A stretch of DNA of 64,000 nucleotides, from positions 62,001-126,000 of the forward strand of contig PGZJ01000002.1 of the NCBI GenBank assembly GCA_002840055.1. Reading direction: 5' to 3'. Both the position numbers and the translations under genes were made by a program. The DNA comes from Gammaproteobacteria bacterium HGW-Gammaproteobacteria-11. GTDB lineage: Bacteria > Pseudomonadota > Gammaproteobacteria > Pseudomonadales > Pseudomonadaceae. Numbering within the stretch: position 1 is the stretch's first letter; the number at the start of each line of letters is the position of its first letter. Shown here piece by piece: positions 1 to 8,513 of this stretch. Under the pieces are notes generated by a model that was not told the DNA's origin, did not search any database, and worked only from the letters and a program-made list of their open reading frames with translations.

Positions 1-19
1 CCCTGCCCAAGGAGATTAA

Positions 20-1423
20 ATGGCCCTTCTGACATTTTTAGGTGCAACCCAGCAGGTCACCGGTTCCTGCTATCTGCTGGAGGCCAATGGTCGCAAGGTG
101 CTGCTTGAGTGCGGCATGACCCAAGGCTTCCGCCGCGATGAAGAAAACAACCGCAACCACTTTCCCTTTGACCCAAGTAGCCTTGATGCTGTGGTCATCT
201 CACATGCCCATCTGGATCATTCCGGTCTGTTGCCAAAGCTGGTCTCCGAGGGCTATCGCGGGCCGATCCATATGACCGCCGCCTGCGCCGAGTTACTGGA
301 TCTGATGCTCAAGGACGCCGCCGGCCTGCAGGAACGTGATGCCGAGTGGGAAAACCGTTGGCGCCAGCGTTCCGGTAAACCGCTGGTCACGCCGCTCTAT
401 ACCCTCAAGGATGTTGAGCGCACGCTGGAAATGCTCAGCCCGGTTGAGTACAACACCACGCTGGGGTTCAGCGAGGGTTTTGAGCTGTGCTTCCATGAGG
501 CCGGACATATTCTCGGTTCGGCGATTGTTGAGATCACCATCCATGAAGCGCACAACCTGACACGCAAGCTGGTGTTTTCCGGCGACCTGGGCAATGACTG
601 CTCGCCCCTGCTGCGTGACCCGGCTACCCTGGCTGAAGCAGACCTGGTTCTGCTGGAATCGACCTACGGTGACCGTGATCACCGCGCGCTGGATGACACG
701 CTGGACGAGCTGAAACAGATTTTGCATGACGCCTGGAAAGGCGGCGGTAATGTGCTGATTCCGTCCTTTGCCGTGGGCCGTACCCAGGATCTGCTTTACT
801 ACCTCGGCAAGTTTTACCAAGAGGGCGCGCTCAAGCAACAGGCGGTCTTCCTCGACAGCCCCATGGCGATTGCCGCAACGGCCATCTACGACCGTCACCG
901 GCAGAATTTCAATCATGAACATCAGGATGAGATTGAAGGTAACGGTAAGGGCACACTGAAGAACTGGCTCCCTATTCTCAAATGCACCCAAACACCTGAA
1001 GAGTCGATGGCGATCAACCGCATCACTCAGGGCGCAATCATTATTGCCGGAGCCGGCATGTGCAATGGCGGGCGTATCGTGCACCACTTCAAGCACAACC
1101 TGTGGCGGGAGAACTGCCATGTCATCTTCCCCGGTTTTCAGGCCAAGGGCACCCTCGGTAGACGCCTGGTAGACGGCGAGAAGAACATACGCGTGATTCA
1201 TCAGAGTCTAGCAGTGAAAGCACAGCTACATACGCTCGGCGGCTTTTCTGCCCACGCAGGGCAGTCACAGCTGATCAACTGGCTCAAGCACTTCAAGCAC
1301 AGCCCGGAAATCTATCTGGTACATGGCGAACTGGAGAAGAGTCAGGCGCTGGCCGCTGCGATCAAGGATCAATTGGGTTGGTTGGCGAGTATTCCTGAGC
1401 CGCAAGAACAGATCGCCTTCTGA
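20..1423 (+). CDS. MBL-fold/beta-CASP RNA exonuclease-like metallohydrolase
   Basis: A 467-residue protein of the metallo-beta-lactamase/beta-CASP class that in bacteria and archaea acts on RNA (COG1236 type). The zinc-binding HAHLDH motif is at residues 62-67. A later histidine in a GHILGS context, an aspartate in SGDLGN and the C-terminal FSAHAGQ motif complete the metal site expected for the family. Length is normal. AAGGAG sits about 6 bases before the ATG, so the start is well supported even though the window opens only 19 bases upstream. It runs rightward, convergent with the recX-recA-pncC group. The RNA substrate is family knowledge and cannot be read from the sequence. Confidence 0.88.
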   Translation: MALLTFLGATQQVTGSCYLLEANGRKVLLECGMTQGFRRDEENNRNHFPFDPSSLDAVVISHAHLDHSGLLPKLVSEGYRGPIHMTAACAELLDLMLKDAAGLQERDAEWENRWRQRSGKPLVTPLYTLKDVERTLEMLSPVEYNTTLGFSEGFELCFHEAGHILGSAIVEITIHEAHNLTRKLVFSGDLGNDCSPLLRDPATLAEADLVLLESTYGDRDHRALDDTLDELKQILHDAWKGGGNVLIPSFAVGRTQDLLYYLGKFYQEGALKQQAVFLDSPMAIAATAIYDRHRQNFNHEHQDEIEGNGKGTLKNWLPILKCTQTPEESMAINRITQGAIIIAGAGMCNGGRIVHHFKHNLWRENCHVIFPGFQAKGTLGRRLVDGEKNIRVIHQSLAVKAQLHTLGGFSAHAGQSQLINWLKHFKHSPEIYLVHGELEKSQALAAAIKDQLGWLASIPEPQEQIAF

Positions 1424-1495
1424 AACCAGGCGGTCTGAGCAGCAAGCTGACAGTCAAAAAGGAAACAGTACGGATGTCTGATGACCGGCTCTGGG

Positions 1496-1939
1496 TCAGT
1501 CGTCAGGCAGCCCGGCAAATCCCCGGTACTGCATGAAGCGCTGCTGCTTGCCGCGCTCTGCCAGATCACTGGCCAGGCCTTCGGGAAAGCGTTTGCTGAA
1601 CACCTCGTTGGCCAATGCCGCCCAATCACAGTGACTGCTGAGCAACGTGCGTTCAATCAGATTGTCGTGAACGCCGCGCTGACGCAATTCCTCGCGAAGA
1701 CGTAGCGGGCCGATACCGCGTTGATGCCGGGCATGTACATAGGCTTCGCAGAAACGTTCATCACTGAGCAGGCCCTGTTCCTCGAGCCGATCCAGTACCG
1801 CTTCTGTCTCCGCCCTGTCCGCACCCCGCTGATGCAGCTTGCGCTGCATCTCGCGACGACTGTGCTCGCGCCGGGCTATCAGGTCCAGCGCGCAGCATCT
1901 GATGGCATTGGCGCCATCAAGCTGGGTGCGGGTAAACAT
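1496..1939 (-). CDS. recX: Regulatory protein RecX
   Basis: A 147-residue RecX-family protein that binds RecA filaments and limits recombinase activity. It is built of the usual short three-helix repeats; motifs such as SRREMQRKL, LSDERFCEAYV and GPLRLREELRQRGV match the family. It begins 16 bases after the recA stop on the same strand, the standard Pseudomonas recA-recX arrangement, so it is probably co-transcribed with recA at a lower level and under the same LexA control. Its own ribosome-binding site is weak, which fits translation from a read-through transcript. Confidence 0.95.
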   Translation of the reverse strand: MFTRTQLDGANAIRCCALDLIARREHSRREMQRKLHQRGADRAETEAVLDRLEEQGLLSDERFCEAYVHARHQRGIGPLRLREELRQRGVHDNLIERTLLSSHCDWAALANEVFSKRFPEGLASDLAERGKQQRFMQYRGFAGLPDD

Positions 1940-1955
1940 GCTTCAGACGCGCCGC

Positions 1956-2996
1956 TCAGGCGTCCAGGTCGGCGCCAACCTCGGCGCTGACCGCAGGATT
2001 CTTGGTCGGTTTGGGCAGCAGCTGGTCGCGAATGGCCTTTTCGATCTCGTCGGCAATCGCGGGATTTTCTTCCATGTACTTGGCGGCGTTGGCCTTGCCC
2101 TGCCCGATCTTGTTGCCCTTGTAGGCGTACCAGGCACCGGACTTCTCGACCAGACCAATCTGCACACCCAGATCGATAATCTCGGCATTGTGATAGATAC
2201 CGCTGCCATACAGGATCTGGAATTCGGCCTGTTTGAAGGGTGGCGCGACCTTGTTCTTGACTACCTTGACGCGGGTCTCACTACCGACCACTTCGTCGCC
2301 ATCCTTGACCGCACCGGTACGGCGAATATCCAGACGCACCGAGGCATAGAACTTCAGCGCGTTACCACCGGTGGTGGTTTCCGGGTTACCGAACATCACG
2401 CCGATCTTCATGCGGATCTGGTTGATGAAGATCACCAGGCAGTTGGCATTCTTGATGTTACCGGTGATCTTGCGCAGGGCCTGGGACATCAGACGGGCCT
2501 GCACGCCGACGTGGTGGTCACCCATCTCGCCTTCGATTTCGGCCTTGGGTACCAGCGCGGCTACCGAGTCGATGATGATTACGTCTACTGCGTTGGAGCG
2601 CACCAGCATGTCGGTGATTTCCAGTGCCTGCTCACCGGTGTCCGGCTGGGACACCAGCAGATCATCGACATTGACGCCCAGCTTGGCAGCATATTCCGGG
2701 TCCAGTGCGTGCTCGGCATCGACGAAGGCGCAGGTAGCACCCTGCTTCTGGGCCTGGGCAATGACTGACAGGGTCAGGGTAGTTTTACCGGAAGACTCGG
2801 GGCCATAGATCTCGACGACCCGGCCCTTGGGCAGACCGCCCAGACCCAGGGCAATATCCAGTCCCAGGGAGCCAGTGGAGATGGCTGGAATCGCCATACG
2901 CTCATGATCGCCCATACGCATCACGGCGCCCTTGCCAAACTGACGTTCAATCTGACCCAAAGCCGCGGCAAGCGCCTTTTTCTTGTTGTCGTCCAT
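1956..2996 (-). CDS. recA: Recombinase RecA
   Basis: Encodes the 346-residue RecA recombinase, which forms filaments on single-stranded DNA, drives strand exchange and triggers LexA self-cleavage. Walker A is GPESSGKT at residues 65-72. The core motifs follow, including the VDAEHALDP block and loop 2 ([13 protein letters not shown]), and the tail is acidic. I chose the ATG at 2996, giving [15 protein letters not shown] as in other Pseudomonas RecA proteins. An upstream in-frame ATG would add 13 residues without family support, and AAGAGG lies 9 bases before the chosen start. A LexA box lies about 55 bases upstream, and recX follows after 16 bases. Confidence 0.99.
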   Translation of the reverse strand: MDDNKKKALAAALGQIERQFGKGAVMRMGDHERMAIPAISTGSLGLDIALGLGGLPKGRVVEIYGPESSGKTTLTLSVIAQAQKQGATCAFVDAEHALDPEYAAKLGVNVDDLLVSQPDTGEQALEITDMLVRSNAVDVIIIDSVAALVPKAEIEGEMGDHHVGVQARLMSQALRKITGNIKNANCLVIFINQIRMKIGVMFGNPETTTGGNALKFYASVRLDIRRTGAVKDGDEVVGSETRVKVVKNKVAPPFKQAEFQILYGSGIYHNAEIIDLGVQIGLVEKSGAWYAYKGNKIGQGKANAAKYMEENPAIADEIEKAIRDQLLPKPTKNPAVSAEVGADLDA

Positions 2997-3049
2997 TGTG
3001 TGCATCCTCTTGGTATGGTGGGCGCCGCGGCGCACTTTTCAACAAACTA

Positions 3050-3065
3050 CTGTATATATGGTCAG
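3050..3065 (-). promoter_or_regulatory. LexA (SOS) box upstream of recA
   Basis: The 16-mer CTGTATATATGGTCAG matches the gammaproteobacterial LexA operator CTG-N10-CAG, with the usual alternating TA core. It lies 54-69 bases upstream of the recA ATG. LexA bound here would repress recA and probably recX until DNA damage. The match is read directly; repression is family knowledge. Confidence 0.92.
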
Positions 3066-3116
3066 TATTATTCCACAGAAGTTTGCCCCCGCCTACCCCC
3101 TTTTTCAGATGCTTTC

Positions 3117-3629
3117 TCAGACCCTCGCTGGCATTTGCTCAAGGGCTTTCAACAGCCCCTCCAGGGCATGCAGCACGGTTTGCGCGCGCACATCCTTGCG
3201 GTTGCCCTGCAAGCGTTTGCAGACACTGGCCACTGAACCGTCCGCCGTGGCCCAGGCAAACCAGACGGTGCCTACCGGTTTCTCGGCGCTACCGCCATCC
3301 GGTCCGGCAATGCCGCTGACCGCCACGGCTATATCGGCTCCGGCTGCCGCCAGCGCACCCTGCGCCATGGCCCTGACCACCGGTTCGCTGACTGCACCGT
3401 GTTCGGCCAGATCGGTTTCACTGACCTGTAACCAGCGCGCTTTGCTCTGGTTGGCATAGGTCACGAAACCGGTCTGGAACCAGGCCGAGCTGCCGCTGAC
3501 ACGGGTAATGGCTTCACAGATGCCGCCCCCGGTGCAGGATTCTGCTGCGGTCACGTTAAAGCCTTGACGCCGCAATGCGTTGCCCAGCCGGGCAGCTAGG
3601 GTGTCAATCAGGGGGTCATAGTTGGACAT
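3117..3629 (-). CDS. pncC: Nicotinamide-nucleotide amidohydrolase PncC (CinA C-terminal domain)
   Basis: About 170 residues forming a stand-alone CinA C-terminal domain, the enzyme that deamidates nicotinamide mononucleotide to nicotinate mononucleotide in pyridine nucleotide salvage. The signature AAESCTGGGI near the N terminus and VSGIAGPDGGSAEKPVGTVW in the middle are diagnostic. The N-terminal CinA domain is absent, as is usual in Pseudomonas. I start at the ATG at 3629 (MSNYD) because GAGG sits 7 bases before it; an ATG two codons upstream is too close to that site. It stands upstream of recA on the same strand, the conserved pncC-recA-recX order. Confidence 0.93.
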   Translation of the reverse strand: MSNYDPLIDTLAARLGNALRRQGFNVTAAESCTGGGICEAITRVSGSSAWFQTGFVTYANQSKARWLQVSETDLAEHGAVSEPVVRAMAQGALAAAGADIAVAVSGIAGPDGGSAEKPVGTVWFAWATADGSVASVCKRLQGNRKDVRAQTVLHALEGLLKALEQMPARV

Positions 3630-3780
3630 GCACATTCCTCGCTCGAGAATAAACCAACCCGATCCGCACTATGCCAGCCTGCAACAGCCAAATCATCTCT
3701 GGAGCCCTTCACCACCTTCCTGGAACTGCTTAACACAGGGATACCCCAGGGCCAGGTATTGTCCGCTGATGCCAATCTCC

Positions 3781-4035
3781 TCATTTTTGAAATTCCGTTG
3801 GCTGCTCAAGCTGATAGATCGCCTCGGAGAGGTCATCCAGTTTGCTGGAGAAGATGGCTTGAGCGTCGTATAACCCACGATTGTAAAAATATGACCCGAC
3901 CTCCCTGGAGAAGAAATCAAGCAGGAACTCTGCATCAAAGCCTCCGATCTGCTGATTGAGCTCCTCAGTAAAGTAGCGCTGAATCTTTAGGGCGATAGCC
4001 GCCTTCTCATCTTTGCTGAATGTGATGTCCACCAT
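3781..4035 (-). CDS. DUF2164 family protein
   Basis: An 84-residue small acidic protein of the DUF2164 family. It shows the family core: a short lead-in, the IQRYFTEELNQQIGGFDAEF block, FYNRGLYDAQA, and a final helix LDDLSEAIYQLEQP. No signal peptide or membrane segment is present, so it should be cytoplasmic. GGAGA precedes the ATG. The function is unknown throughout the family. It lies between pncC and the AraC regulator, all leftward, but separated from both by more than 100 bases, so it is probably its own unit. Confidence 0.85.
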   Translation of the reverse strand: MVDITFSKDEKAAIALKIQRYFTEELNQQIGGFDAEFLLDFFSREVGSYFYNRGLYDAQAIFSSKLDDLSEAIYQLEQPTEFQK

Positions 4036-4142
4036 GCACTCTCCGTTGTTGCCTGACGCGCTACACGTGCGGCTTTGGGGCGCAATTATAGCCGCGATCC
4101 CGTGCAGCGACTGGCCTGCATGATGCTTTCTCGCCGGGTTAG

Positions 4143-4973
4143 TTAGTGGCGACGGACCTGATCTGCCGTAAGCAACACATCCCGGCCCTGCAGGGCCGGC
4201 GCAAAAATACGAACGCGATGCTGGTGTGACAACATCGTGGATGGCTTCATCCCGAGCAGGGTGCGGAAGGTATTGGAAAAGTGTGACGAATCGGTAAACC
4301 CAGCCGCGATAGCCGCTTCGGTCAGCGAATTACCCCGGGCAACGCCCACCGCAGTTACATATAGCCTGTGCCACTGACGATAGCGACGAATAGGCACCCC
4401 CAGGTGCCCCTTGAACAGCTCCACTAATCGGGGTACCGACAAATTGATCTCACTTGCCAACTCCGCCAAGGACACGTTGTCCGCTACCGACGACTTGATC
4501 CTTTGCACCACCTTTGCCACTCTCGGGTCTACGAGAACGGGGTGGGCTTTATCCTGGTGAAAGAGTTGTTCGAGCACAAGGTAGAGTGCATCCGGCGCCG
4601 GGGGCTTGCGAAACACCTGTGCAAATGCCGACTGAAAGAACGGCTCCTGCTCAAGCCGAACGCACATACCACCGTGAACGTCCGTCATTGCCGCCGCCAG
4701 GTTGGCATGGTCCTGTCCAAAAGGATCCAGGAAACACAGGGCGACAACGCCATTACCCGAATCGATACGCACCTGCTGCCCCGACCTGAAAAGCGCACTA
4801 TGACAGTCGATAGCCCGGCCACAGTTCTCAGCCTGAACGCGCATGGGCTGATCAAGACTGACTGCCAACATGGGCGCAGCCTGAGAAACCTGCCGTGGTT
4901 CTGGTAACACCCCCAGGAAAAATGTTCTTTGATCCCAGAGGTACAGCACATTTCTGGACAACAGCGTATCCAT
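4143..4973 (-). CDS. AraC-family transcriptional regulator
   Basis: A 276-residue AraC-type activator. The N-terminal part (about 1-170) looks like a cupin-type sensing domain. The C-terminal part (about 180-265) carries two helix-turn-helix motifs: LAELASEINLSVPRLVELFK, then LTEAAIAAGFTDSSHFSNTF followed by the AraC hallmark FRTLLGMKPS. I prefer the ATG at 4973 because GGAAAGGG lies 7 bases upstream; an in-frame TTG 63 bases further up is possible. The gene is divergent from the lipase/foldase pair across a 367-base gap, so control of lipase expression is a reasonable guess but unproven. The inducer is unknown. Confidence 0.9.
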   Translation of the reverse strand: MDTLLSRNVLYLWDQRTFFLGVLPEPRQVSQAAPMLAVSLDQPMRVQAENCGRAIDCHSALFRSGQQVRIDSGNGVVALCFLDPFGQDHANLAAAMTDVHGGMCVRLEQEPFFQSAFAQVFRKPPAPDALYLVLEQLFHQDKAHPVLVDPRVAKVVQRIKSSVADNVSLAELASEINLSVPRLVELFKGHLGVPIRRYRQWHRLYVTAVGVARGNSLTEAAIAAGFTDSSHFSNTFRTLLGMKPSTMLSHQHRVRIFAPALQGRDVLLTADQVRRH

Positions 4974-5340
4974 AACAACACCCTTTCCGAGTGAGTGCTG
5001 CCACAATCGAGCGATGCCCTTAAGGCAGAACGGCAAGGCTGGCCAGGCCTATTGGTCGATTGCGCTCGCATCTTGTTATTGTTCGAAAAGCCTCAGTGAG
5101 TCCGCCAACGGATCATAGAACGTACCCGCCGGAACGTCCTGTCCGGATCTCGCTTTTGTGACTGCAGGCTCATACACACTTGCAAACACAGCCTGCCATC
5201 AGATCTTTCAAGTAACTGGAGTGTGACCCTGTGTAAGTTTTGGGCGCCTGCAGCGCTTGAACGCACTTAAACGTGATGCAGGTATCCACGTTTTGCGCCG
5301 TACCCAAAACAACAATATTCTGACAGGCAAGGAACCCCCC
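4974..5340. promoter_or_regulatory. Divergent control region between the AraC regulator and the lipase
   Basis: A 367-base non-coding region separating two divergent genes, so it must carry both promoters. One structure is clear: the 8-base arms GTTTTGGG (5237-5244) and CCCAAAAC (5303-5310) form an inverted pair 58 bases apart on the lipase side, a plausible looped or paired operator. I found no convincing sigma-70 or sigma-54 promoter. A fragment resembling the dispersed repeat of the 7-11 kb region (gtgaccctgtg) occurs at about 5223. Confidence 0.5.
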
Positions 5341-6300
5341 ATGAAAAGGTTACTCATCCCAGCGGTCGCTGCGTTAACGCTATGTGGCGCCGTGTCCGTC
5401 CAGGCAGGCTGGCTGGATTTCTGGAAGAAGAACGAATCGCAAACCAGGCATCCGATTGTGCTGGTTCCCGGGATTTTCGCCTTCGACAGCATCGCTGGCG
5501 TCGATTACTGGTACAAGATCCCTGCCGCACTGGAGTCCCAGGGCGCCACCGTATTCGTACCCAAAATCAATGCGTTCGACAGTTCCGCAAACCGCGGAGA
5601 AAGGCTGATAGAGCAGTTGGAAAATATCCGGGCCACATCGAATGGCAGTATTCAGAAGTTCAACCTGATGGGTCATAGCCAGGGCGGATTGACCGCACGT
5701 TATGTGATGAACGTACGCCCGGATCTGGTGGCCTCTGTCACCACAATGCATTCCCCGCACAATGGCTCGCCGCTGGCCGACGTGGTAACCGGTATAGCGG
5801 AGCCAGGCACGCTGCAGGGCGTATCCTTTGAAGTGTTCTCCAATGCGGTTGGTAATCTGGTCAACCTGATGTCCGACAACAAGCGGGACAAGGCAGATGT
5901 CAACGCCATGTTGGCAGAGTTCAACCAGGCCGGAGCTGCTGACTTCAACAACCGCTTCCCGGTGGGGATGCCCACCACCCACTGTGGCCAGGGACCCGCC
6001 AGTGCCAACGTGGACGGCCACACTATCAGGCTGTATTCCTGGAGCGGCACGGCGACCGTGACGACCGGTCTTGATTTGTCAGATGCCCTGTTTGCGGTTA
6101 CCTCTTCCGCGTTCGATGAGCCCAACGACGGTGTGACCGGACGCTGCTCCAGCCACTTCGGCCAGGTGCTGAAAGACAATTACCGAATGAACCATATCGA
6201 CGTGAACAACCAGGTACTGGGCCTGGTGTCGCTGTTCGAAACCAAGCCTGAAGCGCTGTTTCAAAATCACGCCAATCGCCTGAGAAACGCAGGCCTCTGA
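5341..6300 (+). CDS. lipA: Secreted triacylglycerol lipase, family I.1/I.2 (LipA-like)
   Basis: A 319-residue lipase precursor that hydrolyses long-chain triacylglycerols outside the cell. A Sec signal peptide (about residues 1-22, ending VSVQA) precedes the mature enzyme. The oxyanion-side motif HPIVLVPGIF follows, then the nucleophile elbow GHSQGG with Ser113, Asp263 (PNDGVTG) and His285 (MNHIDVNN). Cys215 and Cys269 are placed to form the conserved disulfide. The start is the ATG at 5341; an upstream in-frame ATG has no signal peptide. The foldase gene follows after 85 bases, as in Pseudomonas lip operons. Export would need the foldase and a type II secretion system, which is not in this window. 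Confidence 0.95.
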   Translation: MKRLLIPAVAALTLCGAVSVQAGWLDFWKKNESQTRHPIVLVPGIFAFDSIAGVDYWYKIPAALESQGATVFVPKINAFDSSANRGERLIEQLENIRATSNGSIQKFNLMGHSQGGLTARYVMNVRPDLVASVTTMHSPHNGSPLADVVTGIAEPGTLQGVSFEVFSNAVGNLVNLMSDNKRDKADVNAMLAEFNQAGAADFNNRFPVGMPTTHCGQGPASANVDGHTIRLYSWSGTATVTTGLDLSDALFAVTSSAFDEPNDGVTGRCSSHFGQVLKDNYRMNHIDVNNQVLGLVSLFETKPEALFQNHANRLRNAGL

Positions 6301-6385
6301 TCAAAACCTCCTGTTTTGCCTGGTGGCGGAACGGGAGGCTCCCATCGCGAAGATGTTGTCGCCAGCACTTACCCGAGGAAAACCC

Positions 6386-7438
6386 ATGTCAGTGTTTCAT
6401 CGTCGCCTTATCTATTGCGCCGCCGTCGTTGCGGTGCTTGCCGTTATCGTGGGTCTGCATCGTCTGACGCAACCAGATCAGACCACCGCAGCCATCCCCG
6501 AAATGGCAACCGTATCGAATCCGTCAGCTTCCATGACAAATTCCAGGTTGGAGACCAACAACCAGTTCCATACCAACGCTCTGTCTCAAACTTTGAAACT
6601 GGGCGTGTTACCAGCCTCTTTACAGGGTGCAGAACCCAGTGTGGCATTCACAACAGATGAACAAGGCAACCTGGTGCCGGAGCCCGACCTGCTTATCCTG
6701 TTTGATTTCTATCTGTCCGCACTGGGAGAGGAACCACTCGATCTGTTGCTGTCGAGAATTCGACAGACACTGGGTGATCAGCTTGAAGGTCATGCCCTGG
6801 CTCAGGCACAGGATCTATTGCAGCGCTATGTGGATTACCGGATGGCACTCGGAGACATCGAAGGCAGCGCCACACCAGCCACATCAGACGGCATGGCGTC
6901 CGTCTCAACCCTGCGCGAACGTTTTCAACAGGTGACGGCGCTGCGTCAGGAACTGTTCTCCCAAGCGGAAAGCGACGCCTTTTTCCAGCTGGACAACGTG
7001 CAGGACGAGTACATGCTGGACCGTTTAGCCATCGAACAGGACCCTTACCTCAACGATCAACAGCGCCAGCAAGCGATAGCGTCTCTGGATCAAACACTTC
7101 CGGAAGAAATCCGCGCTGTGCGCCAGCGCGTGACGCGCGATGCGGAACTCTACGCAATCACCGACAGCATGCAGCGGGCCGGTGCGGGAGCGGACGAGAT
7201 TTATAGGGTAAGAGCTGAAAGTCTCGGCCACACCGCGGCTGCCAATCTCGAAGCGCTGGATCAGCAGCGGCAGGAGTGGGATCAGCGATTGTCTGACTAT
7301 GCCCGGGAACGAAATGCCATCCGCAGCGAGTCCGGACTCAGCCGTAGCGACCGCGAAGCAGCGGTTAATGCGCTGATCGAGGAGGGCTTTACCGAGCTTG
7401 AGGGTAAGCGGGTGCGGGCACTGGATGCCGAGCTGTAA
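6386..7438 (+). CDS. lifO: Lipase-specific foldase (lipase chaperone)
   Basis: A 350-residue steric chaperone anchored in the inner membrane by one N-terminal segment (about residues 8-28), followed by a variable Ala/Thr/Ser-rich linker and the all-helical folding domain. The family signature is visible as LFDFYLSALGEEPL, close to the classical RxxFDYxLSAxGE motif. The rest is helical and rich in Gln, Arg and Glu, as expected for the arm that wraps around the lipase. GAGGA precedes the ATG at 6386. It follows the lipase gene directly and most likely shares its transcript, and it is required for the lipase to reach its active fold. Confidence 0.93.
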   Translation: MSVFHRRLIYCAAVVAVLAVIVGLHRLTQPDQTTAAIPEMATVSNPSASMTNSRLETNNQFHTNALSQTLKLGVLPASLQGAEPSVAFTTDEQGNLVPEPDLLILFDFYLSALGEEPLDLLLSRIRQTLGDQLEGHALAQAQDLLQRYVDYRMALGDIEGSATPATSDGMASVSTLRERFQQVTALRQELFSQAESDAFFQLDNVQDEYMLDRLAIEQDPYLNDQQRQQAIASLDQTLPEEIRAVRQRVTRDAELYAITDSMQRAGAGADEIYRVRAESLGHTAAANLEALDQQRQEWDQRLSDYARERNAIRSESGLSRSDREAAVNALIEEGFTELEGKRVRALDAEL

Positions 7439-7473
7439 GGAATCGAGCTGTTATGGTGCGCAGTGACCCATGC

Positions 7474-7540
7474 TCAGGTCTCGCCTCTTGCCAACTCCCC
7501 CACTTCGCCAGAGAGGCAAAAGGGTATCTGACCCTGTACC
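7474..7540. repeat. Dispersed ~70-bp repeat, copy A
   Basis: The first of four degenerate copies of one element. Shared blocks in order: TCAGGTCT, CCAACTC, CCACTTCGCCAGAGAGGC, AAAAG, then CTGACCCTGT. It lies just after the foldase stop. The short TCAG/CTGA ends are inverted relative to each other. No open frame lies within it. Confidence 0.65.
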
Positions 7541-7584
7541 TCCGTGTACCTCCGTGCTTTCATCCCTCGCCGTGCAGTTGGCTG

Positions 7585-8208
7585 TTAGGACTTTGTATCT
7601 GTCCTTGGAGGTATAAATCGTTTGCGGGCTTGTTCAACCTTTTCTCTGAAAACACATCCAGCGGAGTGATCATTTATAAGCCCCATCGCCTGCATAAAGG
7701 CATAAACTGTTGTGGGGCCAACAAACTTCCAGCCCTGCTTTTTCAAAGCCTTCGAAAGTGCGACGGACGCCTCTGAAGTTGAAGCAGTCTGCGGCGCCTG
7801 CAGATTATTCCCATCTGGCTCGAAGCTCCAAAAATAAGCCGCGAGAGATCCTTTCTCATGCACGAGCTCTTGGGCTCTTTTGGCATTGTTAATAACAGCT
7901 TCGATCTTCCCTCTATGACGGACAATGCCTTTATCATTCAAAAGTCGCTCAATATCAGCTTCATTAAAATCAGCCACCACATTGAAGTCGAAGCTTGAAA
8001 AGGCTGCACGAAAATTCTCTCGTTTGGCGAGAATCGTGCGCCAGCTTAGCCCTGACTGAAAGCTTTCCAGGCATAGCTTTTCGAACAGTCTGACATCATC
8101 GTCAACTGGGAAGCCCCACTCATTATCGTGATAACCAAAAAAATCAGGAGCTGCCGAACACCAGCTACAACGCAGTGCACCGTCAGGGCCTTGCACCGTC
8201 GCACTCAT
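7585..8208 (-). CDS. tag: DNA-3-methyladenine glycosylase I (Tag)
   Basis: A 207-residue Tag glycosylase that removes 3-methyladenine from alkylated DNA. Features: the zinc-ligand region starting LRCSWCSAAPDFFGYHDNEWG, the helix-hairpin-helix area SFQSGLSWRTILAKRENFR, KGIVRHRGKIEAVINNA, and the C-terminal FVGPTTVYAFMQAMGLINDH with the last zinc ligands. It starts 2 bases after the yciI stop, so it is the third gene of a tetR-yciI-tag operon. That setting is unusual for a gene normally found alone. The region is visibly more A/T-rich than its neighbours, which suggests acquisition. Confidence 0.94.
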   Translation of the reverse strand: MSATVQGPDGALRCSWCSAAPDFFGYHDNEWGFPVDDDVRLFEKLCLESFQSGLSWRTILAKRENFRAAFSSFDFNVVADFNEADIERLLNDKGIVRHRGKIEAVINNAKRAQELVHEKGSLAAYFWSFEPDGNNLQAPQTASTSEASVALSKALKKQGWKFVGPTTVYAFMQAMGLINDHSAGCVFREKVEQARKRFIPPRTDTKS

Positions 8209-8210
8209 CG

Positions 8211-8513
8211 CTAAACCCCTCGCCCGGCCAGGATAAAGCCCAATCGTTCATCTGCTTTTTTCGGCTCTATCTCAAGTATTTCTGCTGTAACGACGTTCTC
8301 GACTACAAATGGGTCTTCGCTAACCCGGCTTTCAAGAGCCGTCCTTGATTCACCATGAGCAATAACAGATCCTCCAAGACCGAGTTTGAGGCTACCAACC
8401 ATCAAGAAAACCTTATCCTCAAAACCACGCCTTATCCATTCGTTGTGGCCGTCCATAAAGGTAGCGGCTTGCCCCTTGTTCTGTGAGAAACGTAGAAGAA
8501 TGATGAACATCAA
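8211..8513 (-). CDS. YciI-family protein
   Basis: A 100-residue protein of the YciI/YCII dimeric alpha-beta ferredoxin-like fold. It starts with the typical beta strand MFIILLRFSQNK, then GHNEWIRRGFEDKVFLMVGSL, and SRVSEDPFVVENVVTAEILEI, where the D-P-F motif of the family is visible. Functions in the family vary and are mostly unknown; some members detoxify small electrophiles. It overlaps the upstream tetR stop by 4 bases (ATGA type), so the two are translationally coupled, and tag follows after 2 bases. Two adjacent ATG codons make the exact start uncertain by one residue. Confidence 0.85.
   Translation of the reverse strand: MMFIILLRFSQNKGQAATFMDGHNEWIRRGFEDKVFLMVGSLKLGLGGSVIAHGESRTALESRVSEDPFVVENVVTAEILEIEPKKADERLGFILAGRGV

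Noticed and set aside
293..1201. 302-codon open frame opposite the MBL nuclease
   Set aside because: It mirrors the real gene's codon pattern, has no ribosome-binding site and no protein-like features.
5241..5260. Possible sigma-54 promoter (GG-N10-GC) before the lipase
   Set aside because: Only the two dinucleotides match; the rest of the -24/-12 consensus is absent.
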